A stretch of 56,443 nucleotides of DNA from CAZJFH01 sp964545205 (lineage in GTDB: Bacteria > Pseudomonadota > Alphaproteobacteria > Rhodospirillales > Magnetospirillaceae): NCBI GenBank assembly GCA_964545205.1, contig CAZJFH010000027.1, forward strand, positions 1 to 56,443, written 5' to 3'. Below are positions 17,195-25,784 of the stretch, in pieces; position 1 is the stretch's first letter, and every line of letters starts with the position of its first letter. The notes under the pieces are model-generated. The model saw nothing but the letters and a program-made list of their open reading frames with translations. It was not told where the DNA came from and ran no database searches. Both the position numbers and the translations under genes were made by a program.

Positions 17195-18618
17195 TGTTCG
17201 GAAAGCGTGGGGCACCCCCGAGCAGGGAGCAGAACACCGAGCTGGCGGCGACCCGGATGGTCTCCGAGCCGCCGCCGGCGCGCGCCCCCGAACCGCCGCC
17301 GCCACCGCCGCCGCCGAAGCCCGCCGCCAAGTCCGCCGAGATGGACACCCGCCTCTCGGACATGAAGGTCAGCATCTTCAACGACCTGATCGATTCGGTC
17401 GACCTGACCGAGCTGTCGAAGCTCGATCCGGGGTCGGTGCGCGAGGAGATCGGCGACATCGTCTCCGAGATCATCAGCATGCGCGGCCTGGTGCTCAGCG
17501 CCGCCGAGCAGCAGCTGGTGATCACCGACATCTGCAACGACGTCCTCGGCCTCGGCCCGCTGGAGCCCCTGCTGGCCCGCGACGACATCGCCGACATCAT
17601 GGTCAACGGCGCGCACAAGGTCTACATCGAAGCCAACGGCAAGATGGAGCTGACCGACATCAAGTTCCGCGACAACGCGCAGCTGATGAACATCTGCCAG
17701 CGCATTGTCTCGGCGGTCGGCCGGCGCGTCGACGAATCCAGCCCGATCTGCGACGCGCGCCTGGCCGACGGCTCGCGCGTCAACGTCATCGCGCCGCCGC
17801 TGGCGATCGACGGCGCCGCGCTGACCATCCGCAAGTTCAAAAAAGAAAAGCTGACCATGGACAAGCTGGTCGGCTTCGGCTCGATGACGCCGGCCTGCGC
17901 CAAGATCCTGCAGATCGCCTCGCGTTCGCGCTGCAACATCATCGTCTCGGGCGGCACCGGCTCGGGCAAGACGACGCTGCTCAACTGCCTGACCCTCTAC
18001 ATCGAGGAAACCGAGCGCATCATCACCTGCGAGGACGCCGCCGAGCTCCAGCTCCAGCAGCCGCACGTCGTGCGCCTGGAGACGCGGCCGCCGAACCTCG
18101 AGGGCATCGGCATGGTGACGATGCGCGACCTGGTCAAGAACTGCCTGCGCATGCGGCCCGAGCGCATCATCGTCGGCGAGGTCCGCGGCCCCGAGGCCTT
18201 CGACCTGCTGCAGGCGATGAACACCGGCCACGACGGCTCGATGGGCACCATCCACGCCAACAACCCGCGCGAGGCGATCAGCCGCATCGAGAACATGATC
18301 GCCATGGGCGGCTACAGCCTGCCGGCCAAGGCGGTGCGCGAGCAGATCTCCTCGGCCGTCAACGTCATCGTCCAGGCCTCGCGCCTGCGCGACGGCTCGC
18401 GCAAGATCACCCACGTCACCGAGGTCGTCGGCATGGAAGGCGACGTCGTGACGCTGCAGGATCTGTTCATCTACGAGTTCATGGGCGAGGGCCCCGACGG
18501 CAAGATCATCGGCCGCCATCGCGCCACCGGCCTGCGGCCGAACTTCTGGGACCGGGCGCGCTACTACAACCTTCATGGCGAGCTGGCGGCGGCCCTCGAG
18601 GAGGGCGCCAATGTCTAG
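17194..18618 (+). CDS. cpaF: Tad secretion ATPase CpaF (TadA)
   Basis: A 474-residue type II/IV secretion ATPase. A proline-rich N-terminal tract (residues 25-45) leads into the N-domain, then Walker A SGGTGSGKTTLLN near residue 252, Asp box and Walker B RPERIIVGEVRGPEAFDLL near residue 322, and the His-box GSMGTIHANNPREA. It powers pilin polymerisation at the inner membrane. Starts at the ATG overlapping the cpaE stop, and its end overlaps tadB by eight bases, so cpaE-cpaF-tadB-tadC form a tightly coupled block. Confidence 0.96.
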   Translation: MFGKRGAPPSREQNTELAATRMVSEPPPARAPEPPPPPPPPKPAAKSAEMDTRLSDMKVSIFNDLIDSVDLTELSKLDPGSVREEIGDIVSEIISMRGLVLSAAEQQLVITDICNDVLGLGPLEPLLARDDIADIMVNGAHKVYIEANGKMELTDIKFRDNAQLMNICQRIVSAVGRRVDESSPICDARLADGSRVNVIAPPLAIDGAALTIRKFKKEKLTMDKLVGFGSMTPACAKILQIASRSRCNIIVSGGTGSGKTTLLNCLTLYIEETERIITCEDAAELQLQQPHVVRLETRPPNLEGIGMVTMRDLVKNCLRMRPERIIVGEVRGPEAFDLLQAMNTGHDGSMGTIHANNPREAISRIENMIAMGGYSLPAKAVREQISSAVNVIVQASRLRDGSRKITHVTEVVGMEGDVVTLQDLFIYEFMGEGPDGKIIGRHRATGLRPNFWDRARYYNLHGELAAALEEGANV

Positions 18619-19606
18619 CGCGATGCTCGGCGGCCTGCCGGCCGGGGTTCTCTTCATCATCGTCGCCCTGCTGGCGTTCATGGCCGCGATCGGCGGGCTG
18701 CTCTACCAGGTCTCGTTCGGGCCGCGCGCCAAGCTGAACAAGCGCATGCAGGCGGTGCTGGGCACCGGCCAGCGCAAGGGCCGCGCCAGCATCTCGGGGC
18801 CGGCGGCGCGCAAGCGGCAGATCAAGCTCAAGGACCGCGAGACCAAGCAGAAGAAGTCCTTTCGCCAGCGCGTCGAGGGCGAGATCGCCCAGGCCGGCCT
18901 GGCCTGGAGCTTCAAGTACTACCTGATCCTCAGCGTCCTGCTCGCCGCCGGCTCGGCCTTCGCGTACTGGCTCAGCGGCATGCCGAGCATCGGCCTGCCG
19001 ATGGTCGCGATCACCATGGGCCTGGGCGCGCCGAAGTTCATCCTGCGCTTCCGCTGCAAGCGCCGCGTCAACAAGTTCATCTCGCTGTTCCCCGACGCGC
19101 TCGACGTCATCGTGCGCGGCATCCGCTCGGGCCTGCCGGTCGGCGAGTGCATCACCGTGATCGGCCGCGAGATGCCCGACCCGGTCGGGGTCGAGTTCCG
19201 GCTGCTGTCGGAATCCCAGCGCCTGGGCGTCGGCCTCGACGAGGCGCTGCGCCGCGCCACCGAGCGCGTGCCCAACCAGGAGCTGCGGTTCTTCGCCATC
19301 GTGCTGTCGATCCAGCAGCAGACCGGCGGCAACCTGGCCGACACGCTGTCGAAGCTCTCGGACGTGCTGCGGATGCGCAAGCGCATGCGCGACAAGGTCC
19401 AGGCGATGTCGTCCGAGGCCAAGTCCTCGGCCGGCATCATCGGCTCGCTGCCGTTCGCGGTCTCCGGTCTGCTGGCGCTGATCGCGCCGGAGTACATCGG
19501 CCTGCTGTTCACCACCGACACCGGGCACATCCTGATCGGCATCGGTCTGGGCGTGATGTCCTTGGGCATCTTCGTGATGCGCCAGATGATCAATTTCGAC
19601 ATATGA
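18611..19606 (+). CDS. tadB: Tad inner-membrane protein TadB
   Basis: A 331-residue protein with an N-terminal helix (residues 8-30), a basic cytoplasmic segment, two helices near residues 95-140, the GspF/T2SSF domain (LFPDALDVIVRGIRSGLPVGECI onward), and two C-terminal helices. TadB and TadC are the paired platform proteins of the Tad machine. The ATG at 18611 lies inside the end of cpaF and gives the expected N-terminal helix. The TGA overlaps the tadC ATG (ATGA). Confidence 0.94.
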   Translation: MSSAMLGGLPAGVLFIIVALLAFMAAIGGLLYQVSFGPRAKLNKRMQAVLGTGQRKGRASISGPAARKRQIKLKDRETKQKKSFRQRVEGEIAQAGLAWSFKYYLILSVLLAAGSAFAYWLSGMPSIGLPMVAITMGLGAPKFILRFRCKRRVNKFISLFPDALDVIVRGIRSGLPVGECITVIGREMPDPVGVEFRLLSESQRLGVGLDEALRRATERVPNQELRFFAIVLSIQQQTGGNLADTLSKLSDVLRMRKRMRDKVQAMSSEAKSSAGIIGSLPFAVSGLLALIAPEYIGLLFTTDTGHILIGIGLGVMSLGIFVMRQMINFDI

Positions 19607-20550
19607 ACCTCGAAGCCATCATCATCCTGCTCGCGGCGCTCGGCGCCTTCGTCTCGGTCATCGCCGTCGGGCTGCCGTTCGTCGAGCGCGACCAGCTCGG
19701 CGCCCGCCTGAAGGCGGTCTCGGCCAAGCGGCAGGAGCTGAGCCAGAAGCAGCGCGAATCCTTCCAGCAGCGGACGCGCTTCCAGCCCAAGCGGCACGTC
19801 GGCCTGATGAAGGCGGTGCTCGACCGGCTGAACCTGCGCGAGATGCTGGATTCGCGCGAGCTGAAGATGGCGCTGGCCCAGGCCGGCTGGCGCCGCCAGT
19901 CGGCGGCGGTGACCTTCGTGTTCGCCCGCATGACCGCGCCGATCCTGGTCACGGTGGCGACGCTGGCCTTCGTGTCGTCGTCGCCGTCCTTCGCCGACAA
20001 GTCGTTCTCGATCAAGATGATGATCTGCTCGATCGGCGCCGGCATCGGCTATTTCCTGCCGCAGATCCTGCTCAAGAACGCCGTCACCAAGCGCCAGCAG
20101 GTGATCAACCGCGCCTTCCCCGACGCGCTCGACCTGCTGGTGATCTGCGTCGAGGCCGGCCTGTCGATCGAGGCGGCGTTCAACCGCGTCACCGAGGAGA
20201 TGGCCGAGAACAACCCCGAGATGGCCGAGGAGATGGGGCTGACCGCGGCCGAGCTGGCCTTCCTGTCCGAGCGCCGGGTCGCCTACGAGAACCTCTCCGA
20301 ACGCACCGGCCTGCCGGCGGTCAAGTCGCTGGCGACGGCGCTGGGCCAGGCCGAGAAGTACGGCACCTCGATCTCGAACGCGCTGCGGGTGATCGCCCAG
20401 GAGACGCGCGACAGCCGCATGGCGGCGGCCGAGAAGAAGGCGGCGGCGCTGCCGGCGCAGCTCACCGTGCCGATGATCGTGTTCTTCCTGCCGGTCCTGT
20501 TCCTGGTCATCGCCGGCCCGGCGGCGATCAAGACCATGGGCCTCGAATAG
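19603..20550 (+). CDS. tadC: Tad inner-membrane protein TadC
   Basis: A 315-residue protein with an N-terminal helix (MNLEAIIILLAALGAFVSVI), a T2SSF domain including FPDALDLLVICVEAGLSIEA near residue 173, and terminal helices ending in VFFLPVLFLVIAGPAAIK. It is the second platform protein partnering TadB and CpaF. Translation is probably coupled to tadB by the ATGA overlap. It is the last gene of this plus-strand run; a TadD-like gene follows on the other strand. Confidence 0.94.
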   Translation: MNLEAIIILLAALGAFVSVIAVGLPFVERDQLGARLKAVSAKRQELSQKQRESFQQRTRFQPKRHVGLMKAVLDRLNLREMLDSRELKMALAQAGWRRQSAAVTFVFARMTAPILVTVATLAFVSSSPSFADKSFSIKMMICSIGAGIGYFLPQILLKNAVTKRQQVINRAFPDALDLLVICVEAGLSIEAAFNRVTEEMAENNPEMAEEMGLTAAELAFLSERRVAYENLSERTGLPAVKSLATALGQAEKYGTSISNALRVIAQETRDSRMAAAEKKAAALPAQLTVPMIVFFLPVLFLVIAGPAAIKTMGLE

Positions 20551-20564
20551 GCCGGACGCGCCGT

Positions 20565-21380
20565 TCAGTTGCCGCTCTGAAGCGAGCGGAAATAGTCGAT
20601 CCGCTCGCGCAGCACGTCCGGCGGCAGGTCCATGCGGGCGTAGCGCTCCGCCGCTTCGACGTCGCCGCTGAGCGCCAGCATCAGCGCCAGGTTCTGGCGG
20701 GTCTGGGCGCTGGCCTGGGGCACCGTGGTCGCCTTGCGCAGGGTGTCGATGGCGCCGGCCAGATCGCCGGCCTGGGCCTGCGACAGCGCCAGGTTGTTCA
20801 GCACCGTCGGATTGTCCGGCGACGCCGCCAGCGCTTCGAGGTAGCTCTGCTGGGCGTCGGCGTAGAGATCCATGTAGTCGTAGGTGACCCCGAGCGCCGA
20901 ATGCACCTCCCAGCTACCCGGTGCGAGGTCCCGCGCCCGCTCGAGATAGCGCCGCGCCAGGCTTAGGTGGTCCGCGGCGAGATGGGCGGCACCGAGTTCC
21001 AGCAGCAACGGCGCCGGCGGCGCGTCGACCTTGTCGACCATCGGCGTCAGCAACTGGATCACCGCCTCGGACTTGCCGGCGTAGCGCAGCGCCCGTGCCA
21101 GCCGCTGGGTCAGCTCGAGGTCGCCGGGATTGCGCTGCAGCAGGGTGTTGTAGTGCTTGGCCGCCACGGCGTAGTCCTGCGACGCCTCGGCATTGGCGGC
21201 GGCGGCGCGCAGCGTCGGCTCGACCAGCTTGCCCACCTCGCCGGTCTGGCTGGTCGGGGCTGGCGACTGCGCGGTCTCGCAGCCGGCGAGCAGGGCGGTG
21301 CCGCACAGGAGCAGAACCCGGCCGAAGTGAATGCAAGTAAAATTGCGACGATGTCCGGCGCCGATTACTTCCGAGATCAT
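20565..21380 (-). CDS. tadD: TadD-like tetratricopeptide lipoprotein
   Basis: A 271-residue protein with a lipoprotein signal (LLLCGTALLAGCE, cysteine near residue 32) and then several TPR units, for example NAEASQDYAVAAKHYNTLLQ, LSLARRYLERARDLAPGS and YADAQQSYLEALAASPDNP. TadD-like TPR lipoproteins support Tad pilus biogenesis. The frame is open far upstream, but the ATG at 21380 has GAGGGGG five bases before it and gives the lipobox at normal distance. It is transcribed towards tadC, opposite to all other Tad genes, so it needs its own promoter in the 151-base gap before the next gene. Confidence 0.85.
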   Translation of the reverse strand: MISEVIGAGHRRNFTCIHFGRVLLLCGTALLAGCETAQSPAPTSQTGEVGKLVEPTLRAAAANAEASQDYAVAAKHYNTLLQRNPGDLELTQRLARALRYAGKSEAVIQLLTPMVDKVDAPPAPLLLELGAAHLAADHLSLARRYLERARDLAPGSWEVHSALGVTYDYMDLYADAQQSYLEALAASPDNPTVLNNLALSQAQAGDLAGAIDTLRKATTVPQASAQTRQNLALMLALSGDVEAAERYARMDLPPDVLRERIDYFRSLQSGN

Positions 21381-21531
21381 CTTGTCCCCCTCGCGGATTC
21401 GCGCTCTCTTATACCTGCCCGCGGCCGGTGGCGACAAGGTTCGCCTTGCCCGGGGATCATCGTTGCTGCATCGCCGGGCTTGCAGTAACCTCGAACGGGC
21501 CGCTTCGCGGCCGTGCTGACGGAGGCTTTTC

Positions 21532-22017
21532 ATGCGGTTGATTGCACTCGTGCTCGGAATTCTCCTGACGGCTTCCGTCCCGGCTTCCGCGGCGGACGAC
21601 GAGGAGATGGTCCTCGAGATGGGCAAGGCCGTCGTGCTGAAACTGCCGCGCGACGCCGATCAGGTCATCATCGGCAACCCGCTCGCGTTCGAGGTCACGG
21701 TCGAGGATCCGCGCCGGCTGGTGGTGTTCGGCAAGGACATCGGCGAGAGCAACTTCATCGTCACCGACAAGCAGGGCGAGACGATGATCGACGCCCGGGT
21801 GATCGTGCTGCCGGCCGCCGGCGGCACCGTCCGGGTGCACCGGCCGGGCGACGTCGGCACGTTCGAGACCGTCTACACCTGCAGCGCCGGCCGCTGCACC
21901 CTCAGCACCGGGGCCGGCGACGCCGCCGGCGGCGCGGCGCCGCCGGCGCTGCCGCTGCCCGTCCCGATGCCGCCGGCCGGCGATCCCGGCGCGCCGCCGC
22001 CGCCGCCTCCCGGTTGA
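21532..22017 (+). CDS. Stand-alone pilus N-domain protein (secretin N-domain paralogue)
   Basis: A 161-residue exported protein: signal peptide (MRLIALVLGILLTASVPASA), one pilus-formation N-terminal domain (AVVLKLPRDADQVIIGNPLA to about residue 95), a cysteine pair (YTCSAGRCTLS) and a proline-rich tail. The domain is visibly homologous to the N-domain of CpaC (shared LP-x(5)-I-x-GNP and D-x-G-x-SN patterns) but there is no channel domain. GGAGG lies before the ATG. Such proteins are found in other Tad loci and may dock to the secretin periplasmic vestibule; this role is inferred. Confidence 0.85.
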   Translation: MRLIALVLGILLTASVPASAADDEEMVLEMGKAVVLKLPRDADQVIIGNPLAFEVTVEDPRRLVVFGKDIGESNFIVTDKQGETMIDARVIVLPAAGGTVRVHRPGDVGTFETVYTCSAGRCTLSTGAGDAAGGAAPPALPLPVPMPPAGDPGAPPPPPPG

Positions 22018-22178
22018 TCCCGCCTCGCGGTTGAATGGTGACGGCGGTCACAGCCGCCGGGCCGCGAAAGGGCTATCCTCGTCTCGAATGGAACATCGCA
22101 GCTACGGCTGGTTAACCCCGACGTGGTAGAATGCCTTCTGGACCGGGCATTCGAGGCACCCGGGGGAGGAGGATCCCG

Positions 22179-23525
22179 ATGGCGAAGACTGTGACCTTTC
22201 TCTCGGCCGGCCTGACCAGGCTGGCATCCGACGCCCGCGGCGGCGTGGCGGTGCTTTACGCCATGACGCTGCCGCTCGTTCTCGGTTTCGCGGCGCTCGG
22301 CGTCGAGGCCACCGGCTGGTACATGGCGCGTCAGCAGCTTCAGAACGCGTCCGACGCCGCCGCGACCGCCGTGGCGACCTACAAATACAACAATTCCCGC
22401 GCGTCGACGACGCAGCTCGAGGACATCGCCAAGGCCGCCGTCAGCCGGTCGGGCGTCGACGGCGCGACCGTGGCGCTGGACACCGATCTGTCCGACGAGC
22501 CGGACATGCCGGCGGGCGCCATGCGGGTCAGCGTCACGCTGACCAAGTCCGCCGCCCTGTCGGACGCGCTCACCGTGCTGACCGGGGGAGAGAGTATCGG
22601 CCAGGTCGACGTCAAGGCCGACGCCGTCGCGGCCGCCAGCCTGGTGCTCGACAATGTCTGCGTCGCCGGCATGAAACAATCCGGCACCAGCCTGAAGACC
22701 AGCGGCACGAGCTGGGAGGTCGCCGACGGCTGCAACATGCATTCGAACGCCGGCGTCGACGTGAACGTCTATCCCAAGGACGTCGACGATCTCACGGTCA
22801 GCTATTCCAGCACGCCGTGCAACATTCCGGCCGAGGCGGGCGGCTGCAGCGGCACGACGATGCCGTACCAGTTCGAACTCGACCTCATCGACGCCACCGA
22901 CTACAACACGACGGCCGAATGCACGCATGTCGACCTGGTCGAGAACAAGAGCGGCGGCAAGAGCATCCTCGGCAAGACCATCGATCTGACCAAGCAACCG
23001 AACGACCGCGTCGTGTTGTGCGGCGACAGCAACTTCAACAGCGGCACCACCACGTTCGAAGGGCCTGGCCTGGTCATCGTCACCGGCAAGCCGTCCACGG
23101 GCTTCAATTTCAACGTCAAGGGCAAGATCGAGATCAACGACGGCGCCCTGGTCTTCGTCAACATCTCCGATTTCGGCAAGATCAGCGGCAACGGCGAAAT
23201 CGCCATCGACGCCCTCGAGGACCTGAGCGCGTCCAGCCCCTGGTATCCGTGGGAGGACATCGCCGTCTACGCCGATCCCGACAGCGCCACCGGCGACTGG
23301 GACCTGACCGGAACGGTCACCCTGGCCGTCGACGGCCTGATGGTGATGGAAGGCGTCGACCTGACCTCGAGGGGCAACGTCAAGACGCTGACCGGCTCGG
23401 GCTGCACCCGGCTGATCGCCGGGTCGGTCGATCTGCGCGGCAACACCAGCTTCGGCTCCGGCGAATGCACCAGCCGCACGTTCAACGTCGGTCTCGGCCG
23501 TGTCCGTCCGGCGCTTTATCAGTAG
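22179..23525 (+). CDS. TadG-like pseudopilin/surface protein
   Basis: A 448-residue protein with a basic N-terminus, then GGVAVLYAMTLPLVLGFAALGVEATGWY, the Flp-pilus-assembly TadE/G-like N-terminal region with a single membrane helix, followed by a long extracytoplasmic domain rich in threonine, serine and asparagine with at least eight cysteines that could form disulfides. TadG-like proteins are minor components of the Tad system. GGAGGAGG six bases before the ATG at 22179 marks the start. The C-terminal half (DGALVFVNISDFGKISGNGE) looks like a beta-rich repeat; no domain is recognised there. Confidence 0.85.
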   Translation: MAKTVTFLSAGLTRLASDARGGVAVLYAMTLPLVLGFAALGVEATGWYMARQQLQNASDAAATAVATYKYNNSRASTTQLEDIAKAAVSRSGVDGATVALDTDLSDEPDMPAGAMRVSVTLTKSAALSDALTVLTGGESIGQVDVKADAVAAASLVLDNVCVAGMKQSGTSLKTSGTSWEVADGCNMHSNAGVDVNVYPKDVDDLTVSYSSTPCNIPAEAGGCSGTTMPYQFELDLIDATDYNTTAECTHVDLVENKSGGKSILGKTIDLTKQPNDRVVLCGDSNFNSGTTTFEGPGLVIVTGKPSTGFNFNVKGKIEINDGALVFVNISDFGKISGNGEIAIDALEDLSASSPWYPWEDIAVYADPDSATGDWDLTGTVTLAVDGLMVMEGVDLTSRGNVKTLTGSGCTRLIAGSVDLRGNTSFGSGECTSRTFNVGLGRVRPALYQ

Positions 23526-23537
23526 AGGTTCATGACA

Positions 23538-24092
23538 ATGACATGGCGCGGGTTGCGCATGCTTGCTCGGTTCGGCGGCGACGCTTCGGGCGTCTCCGCC
23601 GTCGAGTTCGCGCTGATGACGCCGATCCTGGCGTTGACCCTGGTCGCCCTCGTCGATCTCGGCCTGGCGATCAACGCCCGGCTGACCCTCGAGAAGGAGC
23701 TGAACGTCGCCCAGCTCTACGCGCTGGAGTCCAAGGACAACATCAGCCAGCTCCAGACCTATCTCGACGGCACGATGACGACGAACCTGACGTCGAAGGG
23801 CTTCGCGTTCGAGGGCACCGAGGCGAAGCGCACGGCGTCGTCGATGTGCGTCTGCCCGACCAATGCCGCCCAGACCGATCTCAGCGCCTATTCGGTGTCC
23901 TGCTCGACCAGTTGCGGCGGCACCAATCCTTACCTGTTCTACCGGATCGACGTGATCACGGACTATGCGCTGCCGCTGGTCCCGAACTTCATCGCCGAGA
24001 CCAGCGACCTGTCCTGCGCCAGCAACGTGACCATGAACAAGGACGGCGTCCGCTTCTGCGTCACCCGCTACGTCCAGATCAACGGGGGCTGA
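23538..24092 (+). CDS. tadE: TadE-family minor pseudopilin
   Basis: A 184-residue protein with ASGVSAVEFALMTPILALTLVALVDLG: the glycine-containing TadE leader followed by E at +5 and a hydrophobic helix. The C-terminal part is a cysteine-rich periplasmic domain (CVCP and CSTSC). TadE proteins are processed by the same peptidase as Flp and act as minor pseudopilins. Two in-frame ATGs exist at 23532 and 23538; GAGG (23525-23528) is nine bases before the second, so that one is used. It follows the TadG-like gene by 12 bases. Confidence 0.86.
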   Translation: MTWRGLRMLARFGGDASGVSAVEFALMTPILALTLVALVDLGLAINARLTLEKELNVAQLYALESKDNISQLQTYLDGTMTTNLTSKGFAFEGTEAKRTASSMCVCPTNAAQTDLSAYSVSCSTSCGGTNPYLFYRIDVITDYALPLVPNFIAETSDLSCASNVTMNKDGVRFCVTRYVQINGG

Positions 24093-24096
24093 GGCG

Positions 24097-24582
24097 ATGC
24101 GACGGCTGTCCGGCCTGATCCGTTCCCAATCCGGCATCGCGGCGATCGAGTTCGCGTTCGTGGCGCCGCTGGTGATCCTGTTCCTGATCGCCGTCATCGA
24201 TATCGGCCGCTATTTCTGGACCAAGGCCAACGTCCAGTACGCGGTCTCGGAAGCCGCGCGCTGGACCTACGCCAACATCAACTACGACGACGTCTGGCTG
24301 GCCGAGACCACGGCGCAAAAATGCGTCAAGGACGCGCTGACGACCTATCTGTCCAATCTCGACGCCGCGCTGGCCGGACAGGCCACCGACCCGACCTTCA
24401 CCATCACCAGCACCGGCAAACGGACGGCGACGGCGACCATCAGCGTGTCCTACACCTACGCGCCGATCTTCGGCGGCGAGTTCCGCAAGTGGTGGGACGG
24501 CACCGAATGGACCATCACCACCAGCAGCAGCGCCGTCACCCCCGTTCAGGACAACGACGCGCTCAAGGACCGCTGCAAGTGA
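24097..24582 (+). CDS. tadF: TadE-family minor pseudopilin, second copy
   Basis: A 161-residue protein with the TadE signature SGIAAIEFAFVAPLVILFLIAVIDIGRYF near residue 12 and a mixed periplasmic domain. It lies four bases after the first TadE gene and resembles it only in the leader-helix region. In Tad loci a second TadE-like protein is called TadF, and the symbol here follows position rather than specific homology. Its TGA overlaps a GTG start of the next small gene (GTGA), suggesting coupled translation. Confidence 0.82.
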   Translation: MRRLSGLIRSQSGIAAIEFAFVAPLVILFLIAVIDIGRYFWTKANVQYAVSEAARWTYANINYDDVWLAETTAQKCVKDALTTYLSNLDAALAGQATDPTFTITSTGKRTATATISVSYTYAPIFGGEFRKWWDGTEWTITTSSSAVTPVQDNDALKDRCK

Positions 24583-24875
24583 TCGCGGCGGCCCGGAGCG
24601 TCCTTCTCGCCGCGCTCGCCGCCGTCGTGCTGGTTCCGGCGGCGGCGGCGGCCGGCGAGGCCGTGACCGGGGTCGTCTACGTCAACCGCAAGGAGGTTCA
24701 GCGCTTCCAGGCGGCCAGCGCCCGCGACTGCGTCCAGGTCGCCCGCCAGGGCACGGTCCAGGCGTTTCCCAAGCTGCCCGGCGGCATGGGCCTTGTGGTC
24801 TACGTCTACTGTTACGGCGCCACGGGCCAGGTGCTGGCGGCCGAGACCCTGCTTGGCGGCGAGAACAAGAAGTAG
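24579..24875 (+). CDS. Small secreted protein at the end of the tad operon
   Basis: A 98-residue protein beginning at GTG within the end of the TadE-like gene. Residues 1-26 are a clear Sec signal peptide (MIAAARSVLLAALAAVVLVP then AAAAAGEA). The mature 72 residues contain two cysteines (RDCVQVA and VYCYG) likely to form a disulfide. No family recognised. The GTGA overlap and the export signal make it a believable accessory of the pilus, but no function can be assigned. Too short and atypical at its start to be found reliably by automatic callers. Confidence 0.65.
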   Translation: MIAAARSVLLAALAAVVLVPAAAAAGEAVTGVVYVNRKEVQRFQAASARDCVQVARQGTVQAFPKLPGGMGLVVYVYCYGATGQVLAAETLLGGENKK

Positions 24876-24977
24876 CCGGCGGCCAGCCCGATTGGGCCGG
24901 TGAAAAATCCCACGGCCCCACTATCTCTCGGGGATCGTCTCGTTATAATGGCGGCCCGGTTTGAGGGAGAGCGGTGG

Positions 24978-25766
24978 ATGAGCAAGCTCGCGGTTTCGAT
25001 CGGCGTGATCGCAATGGTCCTGGCGGCGGGGGCGGCGTCGGCCGCCGACCTGGCCGCGCACCGGGCGGTCTATTCGATGAAGCTGCATTCGGCGCGCGCC
25101 TCCGGCGGCATCACCGGCGCCTCGGGCGCGATGACCTACCGCTTCGCCGACGCCTGCGACGGCTGGGTGGTCGAGAACCGCACCGCGCTCAGCTTCTCCT
25201 ACAGCGAAGGCAACCAGATCACCACCAACTGGGAATTCGTGACCTGGGAGTCGAAGGACGGCCTGCGCTACCGGTTCCACGTCCGCAGCAGCCGCAACGG
25301 CGAGGTGATGGAGGAGATCGACGGCACCGCCAGGCTCGACGGCTTCGGCATGGGCGGCGTCGCCACCTTCACCCGGCCCGAGCCGATGACGGTGAAGCTG
25401 CCCAAGGGCACGATGTTCCCGACCGAGCACACGCTGCGCCTGCTCGAACGCGCCGAGGCCGGCGACAAGGTGTTCATGCGCACCGTGTTCGACGGATCCG
25501 GCACCGACGGCCCGTTCGACGTCAACGCGCTGATCGGCAAGCGCCTGCCGGCCGGAAATCCGAAGCAGCCGCTGCTCGCGGGACCATCCTGGCGCATCGG
25601 CATGGCGTTCTTCCCCGTCGACAGCAAGGTCGAGACGCCGGACTACGAGGTCGCGCTGCGCTACTTCAGCAACGGCGTCGCGGTCGACGTCGTCCAGAAT
25701 TTCGGCGACTTCGCGCTGCGCGCCGATCTCGATACGCTCGAACCGCTGCCGCCGCCCGACTGCTGA
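24978..25766 (+). CDS. EipB-family (DUF1849) periplasmic envelope-integrity protein
   Basis: A 262-residue protein with signal peptide (to about ASAADLAAHR) and the DUF1849 pattern: AHRAVYSMKL at the start of the mature protein, CDGWVVENRTAL near residue 57, TNWEFVTWESKDG, and a C-terminal cysteine as the last residue. Brucella EipB is a beta-spiral periplasmic protein with a conserved disulfide that maintains the envelope; the two cysteines here (C56 region and terminal C262) fit that bond. GAGGGAG precedes the ATG at 24978. Family is restricted mainly to alphaproteobacteria. Confidence 0.88.
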   Translation: MSKLAVSIGVIAMVLAAGAASAADLAAHRAVYSMKLHSARASGGITGASGAMTYRFADACDGWVVENRTALSFSYSEGNQITTNWEFVTWESKDGLRYRFHVRSSRNGEVMEEIDGTARLDGFGMGGVATFTRPEPMTVKLPKGTMFPTEHTLRLLERAEAGDKVFMRTVFDGSGTDGPFDVNALIGKRLPAGNPKQPLLAGPSWRIGMAFFPVDSKVETPDYEVALRYFSNGVAVDVVQNFGDFALRADLDTLEPLPPPDC

Positions 25767-25784
25767 TCCGCGTCCGCCACGGCG

